From: 9FT-COMBO-48-23 sp963754385
GTDB taxonomy: Bacteria; Chloroflexota; Dehalococcoidia; GIF9; UBA5629
Assembly: GCA_963754385.1 (NCBI GenBank)
Contig: CAVWGE010000003.1
Location: 245,249 to 309,248 of the forward strand
Reading direction: 5' to 3'
DNA: 64,000 nt
The notes under the pieces are model-generated. The model had not been told where the DNA came from. It saw nothing but the letters and a program-made list of their open reading frames with translations, and made no database searches. The position numbers and the translations under genes are program-made. How positions within the stretch are numbered: position 1 is the first letter of the stretch; the number at the start of each line of letters is the position of its first letter. Shown here one piece after another: positions 17,721 to 27,622 of the stretch.

Positions 17721-18818
17721 ATGATGGTTAGACACGCAAATGCCCGGTCTTTGCGCTCAGGTTATACTACCGGAGCCTGTGCTGCCGCGGCTGCCCGGGC
17801 GGCTACGATTGCGCTGCTGAAGCAAGAGGTAGTCAACCAAGTTCAGGTTGAACTCCCCGGTGCCAAACAGGTCAATTTTAAGGTCAACCGATGTGCCTTT
17901 AACCGCAGTCAGGCATCGTGCTCGGTAATAAAAGATGCCGGCGATGACCCTGACGTTACTCATGGCGCTGAAATCTCGGCTGTAGTCTCCTGGAAAGACA
18001 AGCCGGGCATTAATATCACCGGAGGGAAAGGGGTAGGAGTAGTGACCAAGCCCGGGCTTGAAATAGAGGTTGGTAAGGCGGCGATTAACCCGGTGCCACG
18101 ACAGATGATCGAACGTTCAGTAAGGGAAGTAGCGGGAAACAAGCTGGATAACAAGGGTATTCAGGTAACCATCTCTGTACCAGCCGGTGAGGAATTGGCT
18201 AAGAGAACGCTAAATCCCCGTCTAGGGATAATAAAAGGTGTTTCGATTCTGGGTACTACCGGGATTGTCATTCCCTATTCAGTTAATGCTTATACGACTT
18301 GTATCTCTCGAGCACTGGATGTAGCTGTGGCCTGCGGCTGCCGCCAGGCAGTACTGACTACGGGTAGGCGAAGTGAGAAGTTTGCCCAGGGTGAGCTGGC
18401 ACTGGCTGAAGAATGCTTTGTCCAGGCAGGAGACTTCATCGGCTATTCCCTGAAGGAATGTGCCAGGAGGCGTCTGGATAAGGTGATAATCTGGGGCATG
18501 ATGGGTAAGATAAGCAAGCTTGCCGCCGGGCACCTCTATACCAATGTTAGCCATTCTAAGGTGGATATCGGCTTCCTGGCTGTAGTGGCGGCAGACTGTG
18601 GCATGTCAGATGAAACGGTTAAAACTCTGCGCAGTGCTGTTACCGCCAACCATTTCCGAAAAATGCTGCCACCGGAATATACCAGAGACTTCTGTGAGCA
18701 GCTCTGTCTGCTGGCAGCAAAAAAATGCCGGGAAAAGGCTGGGGGAAAACTTGAGGTAGAGTGTATTATGACCAGCTATGACGGCATTATTCTGGGGAGG
18801 GCCAGTGCCAAAAGGTAA
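17721..18818 (+). CDS. cbiD: Cobalt-precorrin-5B C1-methyltransferase CbiD
   Basis: 365 residues. N-terminal LRSGYTTGACAAAAARAA is the CbiD signature; also GGKGVGVVTKPGLEIEVGKAAINPVPR and the C-terminal TSYDGIILGRA. It methylates C1 of the corrin ring in the oxygen-independent route. Two adjacent ATGs (17721, 17724) are possible starts. A TATAAT only four bases before the first ATG hints at an internal, nearly leaderless transcript. Its 3' end overlaps the next gene. Confidence 0.92.
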   Translation: MMVRHANARSLRSGYTTGACAAAAARAATIALLKQEVVNQVQVELPGAKQVNFKVNRCAFNRSQASCSVIKDAGDDPDVTHGAEISAVVSWKDKPGINITGGKGVGVVTKPGLEIEVGKAAINPVPRQMIERSVREVAGNKLDNKGIQVTISVPAGEELAKRTLNPRLGIIKGVSILGTTGIVIPYSVNAYTTCISRALDVAVACGCRQAVLTTGRRSEKFAQGELALAEECFVQAGDFIGYSLKECARRRLDKVIIWGMMGKISKLAAGHLYTNVSHSKVDIGFLAVVAADCGMSDETVKTLRSAVTANHFRKMLPPEYTRDFCEQLCLLAAKKCREKAGGKLEVECIMTSYDGIILGRASAKR

Positions 18819-20061
18819 AGTCCATATCATAGGAGTGGCACCCGATGGTGCTTCCAGCTTGCTCCCCGAAGCACGCCGGCTGATGGACCGTGCAGAGATA
18901 GTTTTTGGGGGCAAACGCTTGCTCGATACGCTCCCTTCCCTAACTGGTAAAAAGATTGCCGTCAGAAACAACCTGGCTGAAGTAACCGATTTAATCAAGA
19001 AAAACCTGAGGCACAAACGAATGGTCGTTCTGGCCTCGGGTGACCCTAACTTCTACGGTATAGCCAGCTATCTAACGGGCAAACTGGGCAAGGATATCGT
19101 CGAGATAATACCCAACATAAGCGCCATGCAGGTGGCTTTTGCCCGCATCAAGGAAAGCTGGGAGGACGCCGTCTTTGCCAGTGTTCATTCCAGACCCATC
19201 GAGGATATCATCGAAACAGTACGCTTAAACCATAAAATCGGTATATTCACCGACGGTGAGCACACACCTGCTGCCATCGCCAGGGTATTACTAGAACATG
19301 GAGTCGATGGTTACCAGGCTTATGTCTGTCAAAATCTTGGTAGGCAAGATGAAAAGGTCATTGAAACCGACTTACACGGCTTACGTCAGACGGAATGCTC
19401 CCCTCTCAACATCTTGATTTTGTTAAGAGCCCGACATAAGAAACCGACGGCTGCGCTTCACCCTCGGTCGCTGGGAATACCTGACGAAGAATTCCGTCAG
19501 CGGAGACCAAAAGAAGGACTTATCACCAAACAGGAGGTCAGGGCGGTAAGCCTGGCAAAGATGCGTCTCACCGACGAGAGCGTGCTCTGGGATATCGGTG
19601 CCGGCTCGGGAGCGGTCTCTATCGAAGCCTCTTTCCTCATCAGAAAGGGGCGCATCTACGCCATAGAAAAGAACAATACCGATGTGGCTATAATCAAGAA
19701 AAACTTGCAGAAGTTCCGTGTGCCCAATGTCGAAGTGGTTCACACCTCTGCCCCGGATGGCTTAAGCAAGTTGCCTGAGCCCACTGCCGCCTTTATCGGT
19801 GGTAGTGGAGGCAGAATGGAAGAAATATTAGACCTCCTCTGCCGCAGGCTAAAGCCCGGCGGACACATTGTCATCAATATCGTGGCATTGGAGAATTTGA
19901 GTGCAGCAGTTAATGCCCTCAAAGCCAGAGGCTTTGTGGCTGATGTAACCCTGGTGAATATATCGCGAAGCACCGGTGTAAAAGAGCTTACCCGACTCGA
20001 AGCATTGAATCCGGTCTTTGTGGTCACCGGAGTGCCGTCACTGAAAAAGGCGAAATTATGA
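18778..20061 (+). CDS. cbiET: CbiE-CbiT fusion (CobL-like): corrin C5/C15-methyltransferase and decarboxylase
   Basis: About 420 residues. Residues ~12-210 are CbiE (tetrapyrrole methylase fold: HIIGVAPDGASSLLPEA, LASGDPNFYGI). Residues ~225-420 are CbiT (Rossmann methyltransferase: LWDIGAGSGAVSIEAS). The fusion equals CobL: methylation at C5 and C15 and loss of the C12 acetate carboxyl. ATG 18778 overlaps cbiD by 41 bases. GTG 18805, preceded by GGGGAGG and matching where homology starts, is an equally good or better start. Confidence 0.9.
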   Translation: MTALFWGGPVPKGKVHIIGVAPDGASSLLPEARRLMDRAEIVFGGKRLLDTLPSLTGKKIAVRNNLAEVTDLIKKNLRHKRMVVLASGDPNFYGIASYLTGKLGKDIVEIIPNISAMQVAFARIKESWEDAVFASVHSRPIEDIIETVRLNHKIGIFTDGEHTPAAIARVLLEHGVDGYQAYVCQNLGRQDEKVIETDLHGLRQTECSPLNILILLRARHKKPTAALHPRSLGIPDEEFRQRRPKEGLITKQEVRAVSLAKMRLTDESVLWDIGAGSGAVSIEASFLIRKGRIYAIEKNNTDVAIIKKNLQKFRVPNVEVVHTSAPDGLSKLPEPTAAFIGGSGGRMEEILDLLCRRLKPGGHIVINIVALENLSAAVNALKARGFVADVTLVNISRSTGVKELTRLEALNPVFVVTGVPSLKKAKL

Positions 20062-20122
20062 GTAGTGCTTGCGCAGTCCTTGACCCGGCGACTTCGAGGC
20101 GTAATCTCATAAAAGGGGGACG

Positions 20123-20857
20123 ATGTCCAACACAACCAGGCATGGGAAGAAAAAGATAGGACGCCTCTACGGCGTGGGGGTAGGACCTGGTGACCCGGAA
20201 CTCCTGACCCTACGAGCGCATCACCTCCTATCCCGAATACCGGTTATCTTCGTGCCGTTAAAAGACGAGAAAAGCAGTAGCTACGCCAGGTCCATTATTA
20301 AAAATCTGGTCAAAAAGTCGGATGGAAAGGTTGTTGGTGTGGTTCTTCCGATGCTAAGAGATAAGGAGAAGCTGGCAGATTATTGGCTCAAGGCAGCGGA
20401 GAGCATATGGCAGTATCTCAAAAAAGGAGAGGATTGTGCCTTCGTAAACATAGGTGACCCTCTTCTTTACGGTACTTTCATTCATATATTGGAGACACTG
20501 CAAAAGAGTCACCCGGAGATAGAAGTCGAGGTCATTCCCGGGATTTCCTCTATTAATGCCGCCGCAGCCAGGGCTGTAGTCCCACTCGCCAGCAATGATG
20601 AACGTATAGCCATAATATCGGGCAACCGCGCAGATAAAGTTATTAGAGAAACGCTTGAGAATTTCGATACGGTAGTTTTTATCAAAATGAATAAGGTTTT
20701 CGATAGACTACTCAGTATTCTTGAGGAGCTGAAACTGGTTGAAAAATGCGTTTATGTCAGGAGATGCACTACTCAGGATGAAGAGATAATTCGGGACATC
20801 AGCAAGTTGAAAGGTGAAAAAGTCGATTATTTCTCCCTCCTGATAGTGCGGAAATAA
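20123..20857 (+). CDS. cbiL: Cobalt-factor II C20-methyltransferase CbiL
   Basis: 244 residues. SAM-binding GVGVGPGDPELLTLRA near residues 16-31, NIGDPLLYGTFIHI near 115, and IPGISSINAAAA near 140 are typical of CbiL/CobI. It adds the C20 methyl, the step after cobalt insertion by CbiX. The AGGGGGAC upstream can serve as ribosome site. One base separates it from cbiF. Confidence 0.92.
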   Translation: MSNTTRHGKKKIGRLYGVGVGPGDPELLTLRAHHLLSRIPVIFVPLKDEKSSSYARSIIKNLVKKSDGKVVGVVLPMLRDKEKLADYWLKAAESIWQYLKKGEDCAFVNIGDPLLYGTFIHILETLQKSHPEIEVEVIPGISSINAAAARAVVPLASNDERIAIISGNRADKVIRETLENFDTVVFIKMNKVFDRLLSILEELKLVEKCVYVRRCTTQDEEIIRDISKLKGEKVDYFSLLIVRK

Positions 20858-20858
20858 T

Positions 20859-21617
20859 ATGGCGGTTAAAGTATATTTTATCGGTGTTGGTCCAGGCGAC
20901 CCCGAGCTGCTCACCATCAGGGCAAAAAAAATTATCGATCGAGCGGATGTCATTATTTACGCCGATTCGCTGATAAGCCCTGAGGTGTGTTCATCCGCCC
21001 GTAAGGGAACCGAGATTTACCCCAGTGCCTCGCTCAGTCTGGAGGAGACAACCGGCATTATAGTGAACGCGGTCAAGCAAGGGAAGGTTGTCGCCCGGCT
21101 GCAAAGCGGTGACCCCGGCATCTACGGAGCTATACAGGAGCAGATGGCAGTTCTGGATGAGAAGGGGATAGCCTATGAGATTATACCCGGGGTAAGCTCC
21201 TTGTTTGCTGCTGCCGCTTCCTTAAAAACAGAGCTTACCGTACCTGAACTTTCCCAGACGGTCATCATCACCCGTATGGAGGGGAAAACGCCGGTCCCCG
21301 CTTTAGAGAATCTGAAGAGCCTGGCAGCGCATCAGGCCAGCATGGCAATTTTCCTGAGCGCCTCCCTGATAGAAAAGGTTGTCGCTGAACTGCTTGCCGG
21401 CGGCTATCACCCCGACACCCCGGCGGCTCTAGTCTATAGAGCGACGTGGCAGGACGAGCTTGTGCTGCGAACTACTTTAGAGAACCTGGCAGAGCGTGTG
21501 AAGGCATCGGGCATCAAGAAACAGGCGTTGATACTGGTGGGCACCTTCTTAAGCTCCAAAGAAAAACACCTGCGCTCCAAGCTCTACAACCGGGACTTTA
21601 AACGTGAACGTAGATAG
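20859..21617 (+). CDS. cbiF: Cobalt-precorrin-4 C11-methyltransferase CbiF
   Basis: 252 residues. FIGVGPGDPELLTIRA at the N-terminus, YADSLISPEV near 37, LQSGDPGIYGAIQEQM near 82 and EIIPGVSSLFAAAA near 108 identify CbiF/CobM, which methylates C11. Overlaps the next gene by 14 bases. Confidence 0.92.
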   Translation: MAVKVYFIGVGPGDPELLTIRAKKIIDRADVIIYADSLISPEVCSSARKGTEIYPSASLSLEETTGIIVNAVKQGKVVARLQSGDPGIYGAIQEQMAVLDEKGIAYEIIPGVSSLFAAAASLKTELTVPELSQTVIITRMEGKTPVPALENLKSLAAHQASMAIFLSASLIEKVVAELLAGGYHPDTPAALVYRATWQDELVLRTTLENLAERVKASGIKKQALILVGTFLSSKEKHLRSKLYNRDFKRERR

Positions 21618-23499
21618 CCCTGCAAAAAAAGACATAGCCATTGTAGCCATAACCAGAAAAGGAGTGGCGTTAGGTCGGCGCTTGAGCCTGCTGCTTCCGC
21701 ACAGCCACCTTTACCTGCCGGAAAAGTTTGCTGCGAAGCCGGTGTCTGGCGAGCATCTCTTCTCGTCACCGACGAAAGAAGTCGTCAGTGAGGTTTTCAG
21801 CCGCTACCGCTATCTGGTTCTTGTCATGGCAGTGGGCATCGCGGTCCGGCTGGTAGCCTCGGAGCTAAGGGACAAGCGTAAAGACCCCGGAGTGGTAGTA
21901 ATCGACGATTCCGGCTCATTCAGCGTGAGCCTGCTGTCGGGTCATGTCGGTGGCGCCAACCAGCTAGCCGGAAAAATAGCCTCTCTCATCGGCACCCAAC
22001 CGGTTATCACTACCGCCTCGGAAGTCAGCCGGACGATTGCCGTGGACCTTCTGGGAAAGGAGTTCGGCTGGGAGCTCGAAGGCAATCGCAGCGTCACCGC
22101 AGTAAGCGCAGCGCTGGTTAACGGAGAACCGGTTGGCATTTATCAGGACGCTGGAGAGAGAAACTGGCGGTCGAAAACAAAACCCCTACCGGATAATGTT
22201 CGCATCTTTAACACTATCGAGGTCTTGATTAAGTCCAATTCTCAAGCAGGACTTATAATCACCGACCGGATTCTGGGCAACGAGCACCAGGCACTGTTAC
22301 CCCGGCATACGGTAATATACCACCCCAGAAGCCTGGTGATTGGCATCGGTTGTAACCGGGGTACACAATGTGCCGAAATTGAGGCAGCCGTCAGCCGGAT
22401 TTTCTCGAAACACGGCCTATCCATCAAAAGCATCAAAAATATAGCCACCATCACACTGAAGAAAAATGAGGCCGGACTTCTGGAGTTCGCCCGAAAATAC
22501 CGCTTGCCGGTAGAATACTTCGATAAAGAAGCTTTATGTAAAGTGAATTTCCCCTCGAGCCCCTCGGCGGCAGCGCTAAAGCATGTGGGAACGCCGGCAG
22601 TATGCGAGTCAGCGGCGCTGTTAAGCAGCGGCAGCAACTCTCTCATTGTACCCAAGGTAAGCCATAACCGGGCGGTGACTGTCGCCGTTGCCCGGTTTGC
22701 CTTCGATAGCGAAAGGGAGAAGCGGGGTAAGCTTTTCCTGGTCGGCATCGGTCCCGGCAACCCGGAGCACATGACCTTCAAAGCCAGAGAAGCTATCAAC
22801 CTTAGTGAAGTGGTCGTTGGTTACAGGACCTATATCAATCTGATTGAGCCTTTTCTCCGCCAGAAAGAGGTTATTGCCACCGGCATGGGAGCGGAAATAG
22901 AGAGGGTTAAGACAGCCATCAGCCTGGCTAAGAAAGGGAGGATTGTGTCTCTCGTCTCCAGCGGCGATACCGGCATTTACGGCATGGCCGGGCTGGTAGG
23001 TGAAATTCTTCGTCAACAATCAGGTGATGATTTCGATATAGAGGTGATACCAGGTGTTCCTTTGCTGGCGGCTGGTGCTGCCTTGCTCGGTGCTCCCATA
23101 ACTGGCGACTTTGTCACTATAAGTCTCAGCGATTACCTCGTACCATGGGAGGAAATTAGCCGGAGATTGAGGCTGGCGGCACAGGGGAATTTTGTTATAG
23201 TTCTCTACAACCCCAAGAGCAAAAACCGCCAACGCCAGCTGGCTGAAGCCAGGGAAATCATCTTGCAATATCGTCCTCCATCGACTCCGGTAGGTATTGT
23301 CACCAATGCCTACCGCCAGAAGCAAGAGGTAATCATCACAGATTTAGAGCACATGTTTGACTACGGAATCGACATGAATACAACCGTCATCATTGGAAAT
23401 TCAGCCACATTTACCCTGGCTCGCTGGATGGTGACCCCCCGCGGCTATCGGACTAAATACGACTTGGCTAGTGAACCTACACAGGAGTATATGGTGTGA
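21604..23499 (+). CDS. cbiGH: CbiG-CbiH fusion: cobalt-precorrin-5A hydrolase / C17-methyltransferase
   Basis: 631 residues from GTG 21604. Residues ~8-370 are CbiG: VMAVGIAVRLVASELRDKRK, SLLSGHVGGANQLA and the C-terminal CbiG segment IGIGCNRGTQ, which opens the delta-lactone and releases acetaldehyde. Residues ~378-620 are CbiH/CobJ: FLVGIGPGNPEHMTFKA, VSSGDTGIYGMAG, EVIPGVPLLAAGAALLGAP. The two act consecutively around ring contraction, so fusion may channel the intermediate. Its stop overlaps the cbiA start. Confidence 0.92.
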   Translation: MNVDSPAKKDIAIVAITRKGVALGRRLSLLLPHSHLYLPEKFAAKPVSGEHLFSSPTKEVVSEVFSRYRYLVLVMAVGIAVRLVASELRDKRKDPGVVVIDDSGSFSVSLLSGHVGGANQLAGKIASLIGTQPVITTASEVSRTIAVDLLGKEFGWELEGNRSVTAVSAALVNGEPVGIYQDAGERNWRSKTKPLPDNVRIFNTIEVLIKSNSQAGLIITDRILGNEHQALLPRHTVIYHPRSLVIGIGCNRGTQCAEIEAAVSRIFSKHGLSIKSIKNIATITLKKNEAGLLEFARKYRLPVEYFDKEALCKVNFPSSPSAAALKHVGTPAVCESAALLSSGSNSLIVPKVSHNRAVTVAVARFAFDSEREKRGKLFLVGIGPGNPEHMTFKAREAINLSEVVVGYRTYINLIEPFLRQKEVIATGMGAEIERVKTAISLAKKGRIVSLVSSGDTGIYGMAGLVGEILRQQSGDDFDIEVIPGVPLLAAGAALLGAPITGDFVTISLSDYLVPWEEISRRLRLAAQGNFVIVLYNPKSKNRQRQLAEAREIILQYRPPSTPVGIVTNAYRQKQEVIITDLEHMFDYGIDMNTTVIIGNSATFTLARWMVTPRGYRTKYDLASEPTQEYMV

Positions 23500-24860
23500 G
23501 AGCGATAGTTGTAGCTGGTACTACCAGCGGCGTAGGCAAGACAACGATAGCCACCGGGCTAATGGGAGCGCTGGTTAGCCGTGGGCTCAAGGTACAGCCA
23601 TTCAAGGCAGGTCCGGACTATATCGACCCCAGCTATCATACCTGGGTAACCGGCGAATCTTCCCGCAATCTGGACACATGGCTTCTGTCCCATGATGCCG
23701 TGACTGAGCTATTCAACCGCGCCATGGTGGGTAAAGACATCGCCGTTATCGAAGGGGTAATGGGACTTTATGATGGGCGCTCATCGATGAATGAAGAGGG
23801 CAGCACAGCGGAGCTGGCTAACCTACTCGGGGCACCGGTGCTGCTGGTAATAGACAGCCGCAAGGGAGCGCGCAGCCTGGCAGCTATGGTTGCCGGCTAC
23901 CAAGCTTTCGATTCCTCACTCCGCCTCGGCGGCGTTATTCTCAACGGCATTGGCAGCGATACACATCTTAAATTATGTCAAGAATCCATTGAGCACTACA
24001 CCGGAATACCTGTGCTAGGATATATGCCCCGGCGTGACAATCTCTCCCTACCCGAACGGCATCTGGGCTTAATCCCCACTGTGGAGGAGCCCGCCAGCAA
24101 AGAATTCCTGAAACTTCTGGTGGCACAATGCGAAGCCACCCTCAATATCCCGCAGATTCTGCGCCTGTCGGAACAGGCAATGACACCCAAGCCTGAGCCT
24201 CTGCTGTTTCCACCGGTCCGAAAGCCGGCTGCGGCAAAGATTGCGGTAGCCAGAGACAAGGCTTTCAGCTTCTATTACCAGGACAGCTTAGACCTTCTGA
24301 AGGCCTGGGGAGCCGAGCTTGCACCCTTCAGCCCTTTACAGGATACCGACCTGCCCCGGGGCATCTCCGGTCTCTACATAGGAGGCGGCTTCCCTGAGCT
24401 ATATGCTGCAGGTTTAGCAGATAACAAGTCCATCAGGCAAGCTATAAAGGCAGCAGCCCGACAGGGGATGCCTGTGTATGCCGAATGTGGCGGCTTAATG
24501 TATCTCGGCAAAAGCATCGGCGACCTCGAAGGTAACGAATATACTATGGTAGGAGCCATCCCCGTTTCCTCTCAGATTGACAGCCCGCGACTTAGCCTGG
24601 GCTATCGTACAGTCCGGGCTCTGGGTGACGGCCCCATATTACGCCGGGGAGAAACAGTTCGCGGCCATGAGTTCCACTGGTCAGTCCTAAAAAGCAGTGC
24701 TGATAGTGCCAATGCCTATCATATTCTGGAAAAAGGAGAACGCCGGGAGGGTTTCCAGAAGAAGAAACTGCTCGCCTCCTACATTCACCTTCACCTGGCC
24801 AGCTTGCCTCACATGGCATCGAGTTTCATAGAGAACTGCCGGCAATTCCGGGAAAGTTAA
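23496..24860 (+). CDS. cbiA: Cobyrinate a,c-diamide synthase CbiA
   Basis: 454 residues, GTG start overlapping cbiGH by four bases. The N-terminal half is an ATPase: GTTSGVGKTTIATGL (P-loop), KAGPDYIDPSYH, EGVMGLYDG. The C-terminal half is a glutamine amidotransferase domain with the Cys in YAECGGLMYLG near residue 330 and late HEFHWS. It amidates the a and c side chains with glutamine and ATP. It ends the operon. cbiJ, cbiP, cbiB and the lower-ligand genes are not in the window. Confidence 0.93.
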   Translation: MRAIVVAGTTSGVGKTTIATGLMGALVSRGLKVQPFKAGPDYIDPSYHTWVTGESSRNLDTWLLSHDAVTELFNRAMVGKDIAVIEGVMGLYDGRSSMNEEGSTAELANLLGAPVLLVIDSRKGARSLAAMVAGYQAFDSSLRLGGVILNGIGSDTHLKLCQESIEHYTGIPVLGYMPRRDNLSLPERHLGLIPTVEEPASKEFLKLLVAQCEATLNIPQILRLSEQAMTPKPEPLLFPPVRKPAAAKIAVARDKAFSFYYQDSLDLLKAWGAELAPFSPLQDTDLPRGISGLYIGGGFPELYAAGLADNKSIRQAIKAAARQGMPVYAECGGLMYLGKSIGDLEGNEYTMVGAIPVSSQIDSPRLSLGYRTVRALGDGPILRRGETVRGHEFHWSVLKSSADSANAYHILEKGERREGFQKKKLLASYIHLHLASLPHMASSFIENCRQFRES

Positions 24861-24875
24861 CCGCGGCTCGCGGAC

Positions 24876-24904
24876 TTGACAAAATTACACTATCACCATA
24901 GAAT
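24876..24904 (+). promoter_or_regulatory. Promoter of the second acyl-CoA synthetase
   Basis: TTGACA at 24876-24881, 17-base spacer, TAGAAT at 24899-24904. The ATG lies 71 bases further with GAGGAGG before it. Confidence 0.65.
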
Positions 24905-24975
24905 TTTAACTTAGCCTTTTGGCCTTAAGAGCAGTAAGCGCTCCAAAATATCCGGTACTGAGGAGGTAATAAGCT

Positions 24976-26577
24976 ATGTCGAAACGCCTTCTATTGAAGG
25001 AACTATCGCGGTATAACATCGGCACATTCGCAGATATAATCTATAGAAATTCGCTCCTGTATCCGGACCAGGAAGCCTTCGTGTATGGAGATACCAGGAT
25101 AACCTTCTCCGAATTCAATACCAGAGTAAACAAGCTGATTCATGCCTTACATGAGATGGGTGTGAAAAAAGGAGAGGTAATTGGCATTCTATCCTGGAAC
25201 TGTCTGCAGTTTGCAGATGTAAATGGGGCAGCCATGAAGGGCGGATTCATTGCCTCGCCTTTTAATCCCAGGTTGAAAGCGGATGAGCTTGATTACATCA
25301 TAAATTACTCGGAGGCCGGCACCCTATTTGTAGGGGCTGAATTATTAGAGATGGCAAATTCCCTCAGGCCGCGTCTAACCAAGGTTAAAAATTTTATCTC
25401 TCTCGAAGGTTCCACCCCCGGTATGATAGCTCACCAGGACCTGCTGGCATCGCCCAAGGGGCAAGAGCCTGATGTTCAGGTAGGCGAGGACGACCCCATC
25501 GGCATCATTTATACCAGTGGCACTACCGGTGTACCACGTGGTGCTCTATATACTCACCATCGCCTCATAGAAGACTCCAAAATCCTAGCCCTGAATATGA
25601 GCCTGCAGCCGGGGCACAGGCGTGTTCTGATAACGCCTCTCTTCCATATTGCCGGGAACAGCCATTTCCGGTCGTCCATGTACACCGGGGGGTGTATCAT
25701 TATCTTAAAATTCTTTGACCCCGCAGCCGCACTGCAAGCTATCCAGAATGAGAAGGCTACTCATATGGACATCGTGCCGACGCATCTGGCAGCAATGCTT
25801 AACCTGCCTGACCTCGATAAGTATGATATCAGCTCTCTGCAGTTCCTGTGGTATGGCGGCTCACCTATGCCTTTAGAGATATTAAAGAAAGGCATGAAGG
25901 CTTTCGGCCCCATTATCGCCCAAGGGTACGGGCAGAGTGAAAGCGGACCAGCTATTTCCCACCTGTCGAGAGAGGACCACAACGTTCTGGACAGGCCAAA
26001 AGAGGAGCAAAAGAAACTCTCTTCGGCTGGTCAGCCGGATATCGGGGTACAAGTCAGAATCGTGGATGGCGAAGGTAAAGATGTCGCCCCGGGTGTAGTG
26101 GGTGAGCTAATAATACGGAGCAAGCAAATGATGGCCGAATACTGGCACAAGCCCGATGAGACGCGCGCCAACATCATTGACGGCTGGCTTCATACCGGGG
26201 ATATGTGCTATTACGATGAGAAGAACTATATCTACATTGCAGACCGGAAAAAGGACATGATTATTTCCGGTGGTGAGAATATCTATCCCAGGGAAGTGGA
26301 AGAGATTCTCTACCGGCATCCTGCGGTCCTGGAGGCGACTGTCTTCGGCATCCCCGACCCATACTGGGTAGAAAAGGTTCACGCTTTGGTGGTGACAAAG
26401 AAAGGAGCCAACGCCACCGCCGAAGAGATTATTGCCTTCTGCAAAAAGCAAATAGCCGGTTATAAGACACCCAAGTCGGTAGAGTTTGTCGATTCCCTGC
26501 CCAAGAACCCTGCCGGAAAGATTCTAAAGCGAGAACTGAGAGAGAAATACTGGAAAGAAGCTGAGAAGAAAACCTAA
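24976..26577 (+). CDS. AMP-forming acyl-CoA synthetase (copy 2)
   Basis: 533 residues, paralogous to the 10275 gene over its whole length. Motifs: IIYTSGTTGVPRGALYTHH near residue 175, QGYGQSESGPAIS near 316, GWLHTGDMCYYDEKNY and DRKKDMIISGGENIYPREVEE near 398-440, C-terminal lysine in PAGKILKRELREKYW. It forms an acyl-CoA from acid, ATP and CoA. Own promoter. It and the crotonase 190 bases downstream may form a catabolic pair. Substrate not predictable. Confidence 0.92.
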   Translation: MSKRLLLKELSRYNIGTFADIIYRNSLLYPDQEAFVYGDTRITFSEFNTRVNKLIHALHEMGVKKGEVIGILSWNCLQFADVNGAAMKGGFIASPFNPRLKADELDYIINYSEAGTLFVGAELLEMANSLRPRLTKVKNFISLEGSTPGMIAHQDLLASPKGQEPDVQVGEDDPIGIIYTSGTTGVPRGALYTHHRLIEDSKILALNMSLQPGHRRVLITPLFHIAGNSHFRSSMYTGGCIIILKFFDPAAALQAIQNEKATHMDIVPTHLAAMLNLPDLDKYDISSLQFLWYGGSPMPLEILKKGMKAFGPIIAQGYGQSESGPAISHLSREDHNVLDRPKEEQKKLSSAGQPDIGVQVRIVDGEGKDVAPGVVGELIIRSKQMMAEYWHKPDETRANIIDGWLHTGDMCYYDEKNYIYIADRKKDMIISGGENIYPREVEEILYRHPAVLEATVFGIPDPYWVEKVHALVVTKKGANATAEEIIAFCKKQIAGYKTPKSVEFVDSLPKNPAGKILKRELREKYWKEAEKKT

Positions 26578-26767
26578 CAGCTTGGCATTGTATAAACGAG
26601 GCTTGCTGTCCCAGAAGAATTACAGTTACAGCGGTTGCCTTCGATTGAATAATCTGACGGAATGTGCAGGTGGGAGAAAGCTATCCCTTACTTACCAAGC
26701 AGGTCGGTAATGTTTTACAGTAGTTACAATAAATTTGTTTAGAATAAACTAAGGGGGAGGTATCATA

Positions 26768-27559
26768 GTGCTCAATACTGTTGTTCTTAGCAAAGAAGAC
26801 TATATTGCTATAATCACGCTAAATCGTCCTGAGCGGCTGAATGCTTTTAACCGTCAGATGGAGGAGGAACTGATAGAAGCTTTAGCTGGTGTCCGTGAGG
26901 ACAAAAACATTAGGGTCTTGGTGCTAACCGGTGCCGGTCGTTCTTTTTGTAGCGGCGGTGACGTCAGCGAGAATATGGCTGATGAGTATGGTGGAACCGC
27001 CCAGAAAGTAAGTGATACCTTTCACCATATTTACAACGGGATAATTCTTCAGCTATTTAACTTGGATATACCGACAATCGGCATGATAAGTGGGGTAGCT
27101 GTTGGCTTGGGCTTTGACTTGGCTCTAGCCTGTGACATCAGGATAGGCTCGGAGAATGCTCGGTTTATGGTAGGGTTTACCAGGATGGGATTAACCCCGG
27201 CCGCAGGCGGAGCCTGGCTAATGCCGCGGGTAATGGGACTGGCCAAGTCAAATGAGCTTGTCTATACTGCTGATTTTCTGGAGGCAGAAGAAGCATTAAA
27301 GCTGGGTGTGCTGAATAGGCTGGTGCCAGCCTCAGCACTGGAGAAAGAGACCATGGCGCTGGCGCGGAAAATTGGAGAAAATTCCCCGCTTGCCAATAGG
27401 CTAGCGAAACTTCAGATACATAAAGGACTCAATAGCGACCTAGGGACAGCGTTGGAACTGGGAAGTACTTGCCAAGCCATATGTCTAACCTCGGAAAACA
27501 CCCGGGAGGCTTTAGTCGCTTTTCGCGAGAAAAGAAAACCTGTATTTAAAGGCAGGTAG
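26768..27559 (+). CDS. Crotonase-fold protein (enoyl-CoA hydratase/isomerase family), atypical active site
   Basis: 263 residues, GTG start after GGGGGAGG. Crotonase motifs: ITLNRPERLNAFN near 17-30, oxyanion-hole GAGRSFCSGGDV near 60, and GVAVGLGFDLALACDIR near 108. The two glutamates used by hydratases are not there: the first is Asp in GFDLAL, and the second position (family pattern PExxLG) reads GFTRMG. It is therefore likely an isomerase, hydrolase, dehydrogenating or other crotonase variant rather than a standard hydratase. Compare the gene at 33042, which keeps both. Confidence 0.85.
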   Translation: MLNTVVLSKEDYIAIITLNRPERLNAFNRQMEEELIEALAGVREDKNIRVLVLTGAGRSFCSGGDVSENMADEYGGTAQKVSDTFHHIYNGIILQLFNLDIPTIGMISGVAVGLGFDLALACDIRIGSENARFMVGFTRMGLTPAAGGAWLMPRVMGLAKSNELVYTADFLEAEEALKLGVLNRLVPASALEKETMALARKIGENSPLANRLAKLQIHKGLNSDLGTALELGSTCQAICLTSENTREALVAFREKRKPVFKGR

Positions 27560-27622
27560 TCCTTAATGGATGAACTAGAGGTATTCACCGATAACGCCTC
27601 TCGAAGCCCTCCTTTCCTACGT

